Under the pieces are notes generated by a model. The model ran no database searches and was not told the origin of the DNA. It worked only from the letters and a program-made list of their open reading frames with translations. Shown piece after piece: positions 1-5,785 of a DNA stretch of 11,941 bases (positions are counted from its first letter, which is position 1; each line of letters opens with the position of its first letter). Source of the stretch: Candidatus Omnitrophota bacterium (GTDB taxonomy: Bacteria; Omnitrophota; Gorgyraeia; Gygaellales; JAHJCI01); assembly GCA_016783355.1 (NCBI GenBank), contig JADHWR010000037.1:1-11941 (forward strand). Reading direction: 5' to 3'. The position numbers and the translations under genes were made by a program.

Positions 1-246
1 ATCTTTGGCTTGCAGGAAGCCTTGATTCTTCGCGCTGATCAGGTTGAGATATATACAGATAGCCAGTTGCTTTGTCGACAGATAAATAATGAATATAAAA
101 TAAAGAGTCCTAACTTAATTGGTCTTTATCATCAGGTTCGGCATTTATTATCTGCTTTTGTTTATTCCAAAGTGCAATATATCTCTCGCGATAAGAATCA
201 AGGAGCAGATAAATTAGCAAAGAAGGCAGCACTGAGGAGGAAATAA
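1..246 (+). CDS. Ribonuclease HI family protein, C-terminal part (5' end outside window)
   Basis: The reading frame is open from the first base and ends at TAA 244-246, giving 81 visible residues of a gene that starts upstream. The fragment has the C-terminal signature of RNase H-fold enzymes: a TDSQLL strand (the Asp is the third acidic metal ligand), then NNEYKIKSPNL, then SRDKNQGADKLAKKA, where the Asp in GAD is the last acidic ligand. Such enzymes cleave the RNA strand of RNA-DNA hybrids. This subgroup is the short 'RNase HI family' found in many bacteria, not classical E. coli RnhA, so I give no symbol. Its stop codon touches the P1 stem of the RNase P RNA, so the two are probably on one transcript (inference). 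The first two catalytic acidic residues lie outside the window and cannot be checked. Confidence 0.85.
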   Translation: MFGLQEALILRADQVEIYTDSQLLCRQINNEYKIKSPNLIGLYHQVRHLLSAFVYSKVQYISRDKNQGADKLAKKAALRRK

Positions 247-638
247 GCGTAGGCCAGGGTGGCTGCTCTGTACTTTTAGGTGCAGAGAGGAAAGTCCGAA
301 CTCCAAAGGGTAGCGCGGTCGCTAACGACGACTTTCGGTATTAATACCGAAAAGGAAAGTGCCACAGAAAATATACCGCCCCGCCCTCTTAGAGGGCGGG
401 GTAAGGGTGAAAAGGTAGCGTAAGAGACTACCGGGTTGTGCGTGAGCACAACCGCAAGGCAAACCCCGCGCGGAGCAAGATCATACAGAGACACGTCCCA
501 TTAGAAACATCGTTTCTAATGGGACGAGGGCTGGTCCCGGTCCATCATAAGTCTCGGGTAGATCGCTAAATCCATATGGTAACATCTGGATAAGAGAAAT
601 AGCCACTAAAACAGAATTCGGCTTATTGGCCTGCGCCA
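247..638 (+). ncRNA. rnpB: RNase P RNA, bacterial type A
   Basis: This is the catalytic RNA that trims the 5' leader from tRNA precursors. Conserved segments appear in the right order: GAGGAAAGTCCGAACTCC near 286-304 (5' half of the P4 region), GTGCCACAGAAAATATACCGCC at 359-380, GGTAAGGGTGAAAAGG near 400-415, CAAACCCC and GGAGCAAGATCA at 460-483, GGGTAG at 556-561 (the L15 loop that contacts the tRNA CCA end), and ACAGAATTCGGCTTAT at 611-626. P1 closes the molecule: 247-256 pairs with 627-636, allowing one G-U. P18 is at 570-591 with a GTAA tetraloop, as expected for a GNRA loop docking on P8. Three stems are unusually perfect: 333-352, 379-401 and 494-526. Boundaries are set from P1 and are accurate to a few bases. 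No terminator or clear promoter is visible. Confidence 0.96.
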
Positions 639-659
639 TTTAGAATTTAAAAATCAGAG

Positions 660-763
660 TAGCGTAGAGCTGATAGCGTATAGTTCCACAGTGATAGTTT
701 TTCCAAACACTGTGCGCTAGGTGGTAAATTTATCCGCTAAACGCTATCCGCTAAACGCTAAAC
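660..763 (+). repeat. Intergenic repeat cluster between rnpB and yebC
   Basis: The 139-bp gap 639-777 holds no gene. A 14-bp unit ATCCGCTAAACGCT occurs twice in tandem at 732-745 and 746-759, followed by the start of a third (AAAC). The 7-mer TAGCGTA occurs at 660-666 and 674-680. GATAGCGT (672-679) is complementary to ACGCTATC (741-748). Between these arms lies a second inverted repeat, CACAGTG (687-693) with CACTGTG (708-714). The spacer could therefore fold as a hairpin inside a larger stem just upstream of the yebC ribosome-binding site. No T-run follows, so it does not look like an intrinsic terminator. Whether it is regulatory or a degenerate dispersed repeat cannot be told from one copy. 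Confidence 0.75.
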
Positions 764-777
764 AGGGGGGGTATATT

Positions 778-1536
778 ATGTCTGGTCATTCAAAATGGGC
801 AAGTATAAAACATAAAAAGGCAGCTACAGATGCGAAGAAAGGGCAACTTTATACTAAGGTGATCAAAGAAATTACTATAGCGGCGCGCAATGGGGGAGGT
901 AATCCCGACAAAAATCCGGCCTTGCGGGTAGCAATGGCTAAAGCCAAGGAAGTAAATATGCCTTCTGATAATGTCAAAAATGCAATAAAAAGAGGAACCG
1001 GGGAGTTGCCCGGTGTTACTTACGAGACAGTAATTTATGAGGGTTATGGCCCAGCAGGCGTAGCAATTATGGTCGAGGCACTTACAGATAATAAAAATCG
1101 CACCACCGCAGAGCTACGTAATATCTTTTCAAAAAAGGGCGGTAATCTTGCGGGCAGCGGTTCGGTCAATTGGATGTTTACTAAAAAGGGTTATATTTTA
1201 GTAGATAAAAGTCAATCCGAGGAAGAGGAGCTAATGGCGTTAATTTTAGAAGCAGGAGCAGAAGATATGGAATCTTCGGATGATAATTACGAAATTACCA
1301 CTGATGTGCAAGATTTAGAGTCGGTTAAAAAAGCACTTAATGATAAAGGGATTACTCCTCAGGTTGCCGAGATGACCATGATACCTTCATCTACAATTAA
1401 GGTTACTGCGGTTAGTGATGCAAAGCAAATCCTGAATTTAGTTGAGGCATTAGAGAGCCATGATGATGCGCAGCAGGTTTATTCTAATTTCGACATTCCC
1501 GATGAAATCTTAGAACAAAGTTCTGTCTCTGGATAA
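778..1536 (+). CDS. yebC: YebC/TACO1-family translation factor
   Basis: The product is 252 residues, the usual length for this family. It begins MSGHSKWASIKHKKAATDAKKG, which matches the very conserved YebC N-terminus (M-A-GHSKW-x-NIKH). Further family segments are NPALRVAMAKAKEVNMPSDNVKNAIKRGTG, YEGYGPAGVA, DNKNRTTAELRNIFSKKGGNL and GSVNWMF. The family includes mitochondrial TACO1. It was long annotated as a transcriptional regulator, and more recent work ties it to translation, including of difficult sequences such as proline stretches. The frame is open back to 721, but ATG 778 is chosen because the extra residues are encoded by the repeats and match nothing in the family, and because GGGGGGG at 765-771 gives a ribosome-binding site 6 nt away. 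Adjacency of yebC and ruvC is common in bacteria. Confidence 0.97.
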   Translation: MSGHSKWASIKHKKAATDAKKGQLYTKVIKEITIAARNGGGNPDKNPALRVAMAKAKEVNMPSDNVKNAIKRGTGELPGVTYETVIYEGYGPAGVAIMVEALTDNKNRTTAELRNIFSKKGGNLAGSGSVNWMFTKKGYILVDKSQSEEEELMALILEAGAEDMESSDDNYEITTDVQDLESVKKALNDKGITPQVAEMTMIPSSTIKVTAVSDAKQILNLVEALESHDDAQQVYSNFDIPDEILEQSSVSG

Positions 1537-1593
1537 TAGTAGGGAGTTAAATAACGCGAACAAGAAAGCAGAAGAAGCAACGAATTTGTTAAC

Positions 1594-2106
1594 ATGCGAA
1601 TATTAGGAATTGATCCCGCGTTGAGTATCACTGGCTATGGACTAGTTGAGCAAACAACCCACGGTTTATCTTTGGTAGATATGGGTATTGTAAGAACTAA
1701 ACCCAAGCATTCCTTGCCCGCGAGGCTGGCAACAATCTACCAGGATATTTTACAAATAGTCGAGAAATCAAAGCCCGATTGTTTAATCTTAGAAAAACTT
1801 TATGTTCATTATCGCCATCCGACCACTGCTCATATTTTAGGTCAAGCAAGGGGCATTATTTGTCTGATCAGTGTTAAGGCGCACCTGCCTCTATTTGAAT
1901 ATGCAGCAACGCGGGTCAAGAAGGCGATCGTCGGTCAAGGCTTAGCCTCCAAGGCTCAGGTTCAAAGGATGGTTACTACTATTTTGGGCTTGAGGCAATT
2001 ACCTAAATATCAGGATATCACCGATGCCCTTGCTTTGGCAATTACCCATACTTATATTAATAAATCTAAATCCCAGTTAAGTGTCCAGGGGCAGAAAAAG
2101 TTATAA
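1594..2106 (+). CDS. ruvC: Crossover junction endodeoxyribonuclease RuvC
   Basis: The product is 170 residues (E. coli RuvC has 173). It is the resolvase that nicks Holliday junctions symmetrically as a dimer, working with the RuvAB branch-migration motor. The four acidic catalytic residues of the RNase H fold are all present: D7 in MRILGIDPAL, E67 in LILEKLY, and D141 and D144 in YQDITDALALAITH. The segment HILGQARGII (80-89) matches the family LGQARG motif. ATG 1594 fits the family start, but no good Shine-Dalgarno sequence precedes it, so initiation may be weak or coupled to yebC upstream (57-bp gap). The stop codon TAA 2104-2106 lies inside a duplicated TTATAAG word that belongs to the following repeat region, so the last residues may have been reshaped by it. 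Confidence 0.97.
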   Translation: MRILGIDPALSITGYGLVEQTTHGLSLVDMGIVRTKPKHSLPARLATIYQDILQIVEKSKPDCLILEKLYVHYRHPTTAHILGQARGIICLISVKAHLPLFEYAATRVKKAIVGQGLASKAQVQRMVTTILGLRQLPKYQDITDALALAITHTYINKSKSQLSVQGQKKL

Positions 2107-2229
2107 GTTATAAGCTGTAAGATAATAGGAATATAAAAGTTCGGCAGAAAGCAGACGAAAACACTTAAAGCTTAAGGCTTACAACTTATAGCCCTGAGGC
2201 TTTAAATAGATCTTAACTTACAACTTATG
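2101..2229 (+). repeat. Intergenic repeat region between ruvC and ruvA
   Basis: The 144-bp gap from the ruvC stop to the ruvA start contains no gene. TTATAAG occurs in tandem at 2101-2107 and 2108-2114. The segment 2108-2121 (TTATAAGCTGTAAG) is nearly complementary to CTTACAACTTATAG at 2178-2191. The 12-mer CTTACAACTTAT is present twice in direct orientation, at 2178-2189 and 2217-2228. A possible early ruvA start codon (2227) falls within the second copy, which argues against using that start. No terminator-like GC-rich stem with a T-run is seen. Confidence 0.7.
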
Positions 2230-2250
2230 ACTCTGAGCGGAGCCAGGGGA

Positions 2251-2880
2251 ATGATTGCACAGATATCGGGAAAGATAGTCAAAAGGGGAACTGATTTTTT
2301 GCTCGTTGAGGTTAATGGCATAAGCTATGAAGTATTCTTGCCGCAAACATTAATGCAGCGAGTAAGGGAGGCTCAGGGGTCCGATGGGCATGTAGATTTA
2401 ATAACCTACCATTATCACCAATTAGAACCTTCTCGAAGTACACCCATGCTTATCGGTTTTCTTAATGAGATAGAGAAAGATTTTTTCCAACAGTTTATTA
2501 CTGTTTCGGGAATTGGTCCTCGCGCCGCACTGCGGGCCTTGAATAAGCCTATATCTGTGATCGCGCAGGCAATTGACGAAGGCGATATCAATTTTCTAAA
2601 ATCCCTTCCGGGCATTGGCTTGCAACGAGCAAAAGAGGTTGTTGCTAAACTCCAAGGCAAGGTGGGTAAATTTGGCTTAATTCAGGATTCTGGGGTTGTC
2701 CAAGATAAGGAGGCCGGGGAGGATATTGCCAAGGATGCCTTGGCGGTACTGATGCAGTTGCAGTACAAGAAATCGGAGGCCAAGATGATGATCGAAAAGG
2801 TTTTAAAGGACGCCCCCCATCTTAAGACCAGCGAGGAATTACTTAATGAAATTTACAAGCAGCGGCAAAGAAGGGATTAA
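2251..2880 (+). CDS. ruvA: Holliday junction branch migration complex subunit RuvA
   Basis: The product is 209 residues (E. coli 203). RuvA tetramers bind the four-way junction and load the RuvB motor. The N-terminal OB-fold (about 1-65) starts MIAQISGKIVKRGTDFLLVEVNGISYEV. Two helix-hairpin-helix motifs follow: VSGIGPRAALRAL (85-97) and LPGIGLQRAKEVVAKL (119-134). The C-terminal RuvB-contacting domain III spans about 157-205. ATG 2251 is preferred over ATG 2227 because MIA is the standard RuvA N-terminus and 2227 lies in a repeat; GGAG at 2239-2242 lies 8 nt upstream. The end of domain I reads HYHQLEPSRSTPMLIGF, where many RuvA proteins have a REDA-like stretch before the LxGF motif. ruvB is not downstream, although RuvA cannot drive branch migration without it, so ruvB must be elsewhere. 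Confidence 0.95.
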   Translation: MIAQISGKIVKRGTDFLLVEVNGISYEVFLPQTLMQRVREAQGSDGHVDLITYHYHQLEPSRSTPMLIGFLNEIEKDFFQQFITVSGIGPRAALRALNKPISVIAQAIDEGDINFLKSLPGIGLQRAKEVVAKLQGKVGKFGLIQDSGVVQDKEAGEDIAKDALAVLMQLQYKKSEAKMMIEKVLKDAPHLKTSEELLNEIYKQRQRRD

Positions 2881-3400
2881 CCAAAGAATAGTTATCGAGG
2901 CCTTGTTGTTTGTTAGCGAAAAGCCATTGTTCATTGAGCAAATACGCTGCGTTTTGAATGATTTGGATTCAACAGGGATTCGGATGATATTAGAGGACTT
3001 GAAGGCAGAATACTTGAATTCGAATCGCGCTATGCGTATCATTGAGATAGCCGGTGGCTTTCAGATGGTTACTGCTTCGCAGCTGAGTGCATATTTAAAG
3101 AAGTTTTATCAGAAAACGCCAGAGAGATTGTCTCGGCCAACACTGGAAACATTATCAATTATTGCCTACAAGCAGCCGATAACGCGAATGGAGATAGAGA
3201 ACATAAGGGGCGTGGATGTCAGTGGTATAATGAAGAGCTTAATCAATAGGGGCCTGTTGCGAATTGCGGGGAGAAAGAAGGTTCCTGGCCGGCCATTTGT
3301 TTATGCTACCACGCGCCAGTTCTTAGAGTATTTTGGTTTAAGGTCTCTAGATGGTTTGCCAAAGATGGAAGAGTTTGTTAATAAGGCGCAGGCCAAATAA
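2846..3400 (+). CDS. scpB: Segregation and condensation protein B
   Basis: The product is 184 residues, within the normal ScpB range. ScpB dimers bind the kleisin ScpA and regulate the SMC complex that compacts and segregates chromosomes. Family features are IEALLFVSEKPLFIEQI near the N-terminus (first winged helix), FQMVTASQLSAYLKKF, then the highly conserved LSRPTLETLSIIAYKQPITRMEIENIRGVDVSG and LINRGLLRIAGRKKVPGRPFVYATTRQFLEYFGL (second winged helix). ATG 2846 lies inside the end of ruvA, giving a 35-nt overlap in another frame. GAGGA at 2833-2837 supplies a ribosome-binding site 8 nt upstream, so translation is likely coupled to ruvA. The usual upstream partner scpA is absent here; ruvA occupies its place. 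Confidence 0.95.
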   Translation: MKFTSSGKEGINQRIVIEALLFVSEKPLFIEQIRCVLNDLDSTGIRMILEDLKAEYLNSNRAMRIIEIAGGFQMVTASQLSAYLKKFYQKTPERLSRPTLETLSIIAYKQPITRMEIENIRGVDVSGIMKSLINRGLLRIAGRKKVPGRPFVYATTRQFLEYFGLRSLDGLPKMEEFVNKAQAK

Positions 3401-3409
3401 TTCCGCGCC

Positions 3410-3437
3410 TTGGATGTATGCAAAAAATAATTATTTT
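3410..3437 (+). promoter_or_regulatory. Possible weak promoter and AT palindrome upstream of pheA
   Basis: The 111-bp scpB-pheA gap is the first spacer before the aromatic cluster, so a promoter here would make sense. TTGGAT (3410-3415) and TATTTT (3432-3437) are 16 bp apart, but they match the sigma-70 consensus at only about three and four of six positions. A perfect 14-bp palindrome AAAATAATTATTTT covers 3424-3437 and could be an operator or chance in AT-rich DNA. This is a low-confidence call. Confidence 0.2.
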
Positions 3438-3511
3438 GTATTCTGCGTCTGTTAGTAAGGTGCAAAATGGATTTTCAAGGACGCAGGATTTATTGCGGGA
3501 GGTTTAATAAG

Positions 3512-4567
3512 ATGAGTTTAGAAGAATTGCGCCGTAAAATCGACCAGTTGGATACACGCATAATTAATTTACTTAATCAGCGTGTAGGCATTGCCTTAGC
3601 GATTGCTCAGACCAAAAAAAGCCAGGGTAGCGCGCGCTATTCTCCGGATAGAGAAAAACAGATTTTAGAGCATCTTCTGCGCATAAACCCCGGCCCCCTT
3701 TCTTCGGCAGCGATCGAGGCAATCTATCGAGAGATTATGTCCAGTAGCTTAGGTCAAGATAAGCCCGTGGTGATTGTCTACTTAGGACCGCAAGCCAGTT
3801 TTACTCATCAGGCAGCGCTAAAGCAATTTGGTTCTCAAGTGGAATATTGTTCTTCTAATTCAATTACTGATGTTTTTGGCGAGGTAGAAAAGGGGAGCGC
3901 GGATTATGGGGTTGTGCCGATCGAGAATTCTATCGAGGGAGTAATTACCCACACCTTAGATATGTTTGTCGATTCTGATTTGAAGATATGCGCTCAGATC
4001 GTATTAGAAATTTCTCATAATCTTCTTGCTCATTGTCCAATGTCGCGGATAAAACGAATATATTCTAATCCGCAGGTTTTCGCGCAATGTCGAAGTTGGC
4101 TAGAGAAAAATCTTGCTAATGTAGAAAAAATTGAAGTTTCTTCAACTACGCGCGCTGCCCAGCTGGTCAAAAAGATTAGGGATGGCGCTTGTATTGCTTC
4201 TTTACTAGCAGGCAAGATTTATAAATTAAAGGTAATCGCTCAGGGGATTGAGGATAGCCCTCACAATATTACACGGTTTCTAGTAATCAGTAAATATGAA
4301 ATGAATCCTACTGGTTCAGATCGAACCTCAATCCTTTTTTCGATCAAGGATAAGATTGGGGCATTGCACGATATGCTTATTCCATTTAAAAAATACCACA
4401 TCAATCTTACGAGGATTGAATCGCGACCTTCAAAGAAGAGGGCTTGGGATTACTATTTCTTTGTTGATTTAGCTGGCCATTACAAAGACAAAAAAGTAAA
4501 GAAGGCCTTAGGGGAATTAGAGGGTAAATGTAAGTTTTTAAAAATCCTTGGTTCGTGTCCAGTTTAG
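3512..4567 (+). CDS. pheA: Bifunctional chorismate mutase / prephenate dehydratase (P-protein)
   Basis: The product is 351 residues. It converts chorismate to prephenate and then to phenylpyruvate, the phenylalanine branch. Residues 1-82 are an AroQ-type chorismate mutase; by comparison with the E. coli P-protein the active-site set is R7, R24, K35, R47, E48, S78 and Q82. Residues about 88-260 are prephenate dehydratase, with YLGPQASFTHQAA, DYGVVPIENSIEG (131-143) and the catalytic TRF motif at 254-256. Residues about 271-351 are an ACT domain with GAL (283-285) and ESRP (303-306), the phenylalanine-binding signature, so feedback inhibition is expected. ATG 3512 is chosen for the GGGAGG at 3497-3502 and because the mutase helix normally starts just before LRRKID. 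An earlier ATG at 3467 would add 15 residues without family support but has a weaker AAGGTG nearby. Confidence 0.96.
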   Translation: MSLEELRRKIDQLDTRIINLLNQRVGIALAIAQTKKSQGSARYSPDREKQILEHLLRINPGPLSSAAIEAIYREIMSSSLGQDKPVVIVYLGPQASFTHQAALKQFGSQVEYCSSNSITDVFGEVEKGSADYGVVPIENSIEGVITHTLDMFVDSDLKICAQIVLEISHNLLAHCPMSRIKRIYSNPQVFAQCRSWLEKNLANVEKIEVSSTTRAAQLVKKIRDGACIASLLAGKIYKLKVIAQGIEDSPHNITRFLVISKYEMNPTGSDRTSILFSIKDKIGALHDMLIPFKKYHINLTRIESRPSKKRAWDYYFFVDLAGHYKDKKVKKALGELEGKCKFLKILGSCPV

Positions 4568-4598
4568 GGGCCTGGCGTAGTAGAAAGGCAAAAGTAGA

Positions 4599-5723
4599 GT
4601 GGTTCCGATAAGAAAAAATATAGCCAACATTGTCCCCTACCTCCCAGGAAAGCCCATCGAGGAAGTAAAAAGACAGTTGGGTCTTGAGAATATAATTAAG
4701 CTCGCTTCTAATGAGAATCCCCTTGGGGCAAGCTCGAAAGCAAAACGGGCAATAAAAAAAGTATTGAGTGAGATTAATCGTTATCCCGAAGGGAGCTGCT
4801 TTTACTTGCGCCAAGCGCTTTCGCGTAAATTGAAGCTGAGACCAAATCTGTTTGTCTTCGGCAACGGCTCGGACGAATTAATCGATATAATTATTAAAAC
4901 CTTTGTTAATGAAGATGAGAATATTATCACTGCCGATATAACCTTTTTAGAATATCAATTTTTGGCTCGGGTCTTTGGGCGTCGGCTGATTAAGGTTGGC
5001 TTGCGTAATTTTACTTATGACTTAAAAGGCATACTGAAAACAATTAATAAAAAGACCAAGGTTATCTTTATTTCCAATCCCAATAATCCTACGGGAACAT
5101 ATGTAAACAAGAGACAGCTAGATGAATTCCTCAATCGGGTACCCCCGCGCGTAATTGTTGTTCTGGATGAGGCATACGATATCTTTATTGATGTCGATGA
5201 TTTCCCACAAGGTTTGAAGTATTTCCAAAAGGGCAATATAATCGTCCTGAAGACATTTTCGAAGAGCTACGGCCTGGCGGGGTTACGTGTTGGTTATGCC
5301 GTGGCCCGTCGCCAATTGGTCTCCTATATGGAGAGAATAAGGCCTCCATTTAATGTGAATCTCCTTGCTCAAGCAGGTGCGACTTCCGCTTTGGAAGATG
5401 AAATTTTTATTCAAAAGACAAGGAGGACTATTTGGCAAGGCAAGGATTATCTTTACCGACAATTGGATAAGCTGGGCTTGGGTTTTGTACCTTCGGTAGC
5501 CAATTTTATCCTCATTGATACAGGCAGGGATGGCCAGCAATTGCATAAACAGATGCTCAAGTTCGGTGTGATTATCCGCGATATGAAGCAATATGGATTA
5601 GATAATTTTATTCGAGTTACCATTGGCACTAAAAAGGAAAACGAGAGATTTATAAGAGTATTGAAGAAAGTATTAACAAAGAGATTTCCGAAAAAATATG
5701 TAACAACACAGAAATCTCTTTGA
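4599..5723 (+). CDS. HisC-like PLP aminotransferase, probably aromatic amino acid transaminase
   Basis: The product is 374 residues and belongs to the histidinol-phosphate aminotransferase family, fold type I PLP enzymes. Visible landmarks are ASNENPLG (36-43), FGNGSDELID (87-96), the cofactor loop SNPNNPTG (159-166), LDEAYDIF (189-196) with D190 and Y193, the Schiff-base lysine K222 in TFSKSYGLAGLRVGY, and the carboxylate-binding R339 in FIRVTIGT. By sequence it would be named HisC. However, it sits between pheA and aroF with no histidine genes near, so transamination of phenylpyruvate, hydroxyphenylpyruvate or prephenate is at least as likely; HisC homologues in other bacteria do this. The start is GTG 4599, with AAAGG at 4584-4588 at a 10-nt distance. 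The last 15 or so residues extend past the usual HisC end and are encoded by an inverted repeat. Confidence 0.9.
   Translation: MVPIRKNIANIVPYLPGKPIEEVKRQLGLENIIKLASNENPLGASSKAKRAIKKVLSEINRYPEGSCFYLRQALSRKLKLRPNLFVFGNGSDELIDIIIKTFVNEDENIITADITFLEYQFLARVFGRRLIKVGLRNFTYDLKGILKTINKKTKVIFISNPNNPTGTYVNKRQLDEFLNRVPPRVIVVLDEAYDIFIDVDDFPQGLKYFQKGNIIVLKTFSKSYGLAGLRVGYAVARRQLVSYMERIRPPFNVNLLAQAGATSALEDEIFIQKTRRTIWQGKDYLYRQLDKLGLGFVPSVANFILIDTGRDGQQLHKQMLKFGVIIRDMKQYGLDNFIRVTIGTKKENERFIRVLKKVLTKRFPKKYVTTQKSL
5677..5722 (+). repeat. 12-bp inverted repeat spanning the hisC-like gene's stop codon
   Basis: CAAAGAGATTTC (5677-5688) is perfectly complementary to GAAATCTCTTTG (5711-5722), with a 22-nt AT-rich loop. 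The right arm contains all but the last base of the TGA stop codon (5721-5723). The stem is AT-rich and no T-run follows, so it is not a classical intrinsic terminator. It could protect the mRNA 3' end or be an inserted palindromic repeat that extended the gene. Confidence 0.7.
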
Positions 5724-5731
5724 TTGTCATC

Positions 5732-5767
5732 AGGCTCTGATATAGATTTAGGGGGTTTTCAGAGCCT
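5732..5767 (+). promoter_or_regulatory. Hairpin in the aroF leader
   Basis: AGGCTCTGA (5732-5740) and TCAGAGCCT (5759-5767) form a perfect 9-bp stem with an 18-nt loop containing GGGGG and TTTT. It lies 10 bp after the preceding stem and ends 18 nt before the aroF start; the aroF ribosome-binding site GAGG (5777-5780) is just outside it. No U-tract follows, and I see no leader peptide rich in aromatic codons or any recognisable T-box. It may modulate aroF expression or mRNA stability, but no mechanism is evident. Confidence 0.5.
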
Positions 5768-5785
5768 CCACAAAGCGAGGCAAAA

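Noticed and set aside
235..240. Perfect AGGAGG near the end of the RNase H gene
   Set aside because: No start codon follows at a usable distance; the next sequence is the RNase P RNA. It simply encodes part of the RNase H tail.
276..494. Minus-strand open frame of 72 codons
   Set aside because: It lies entirely inside the RNase P RNA; the frame follows from structured RNA sequence and has no family resemblance.
687..714. CACAGTG/CACTGTG hairpin as an rnpB terminator
   Set aside because: The stem is only 7 bp with a 14-nt loop and no T-run follows, so it does not meet the intrinsic-terminator pattern.
2227..2250. Earlier ATG for ruvA
   Set aside because: It lies in a direct repeat and adds eight residues absent from the RuvA family; ATG 2251 gives the standard MIA start.
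4407..4814. Minus-strand open frame of 135 codons across the pheA-aminotransferase junction
   Set aside because: It overlaps two well-supported genes on the other strand and has no recognisable domain or ribosome-binding site.
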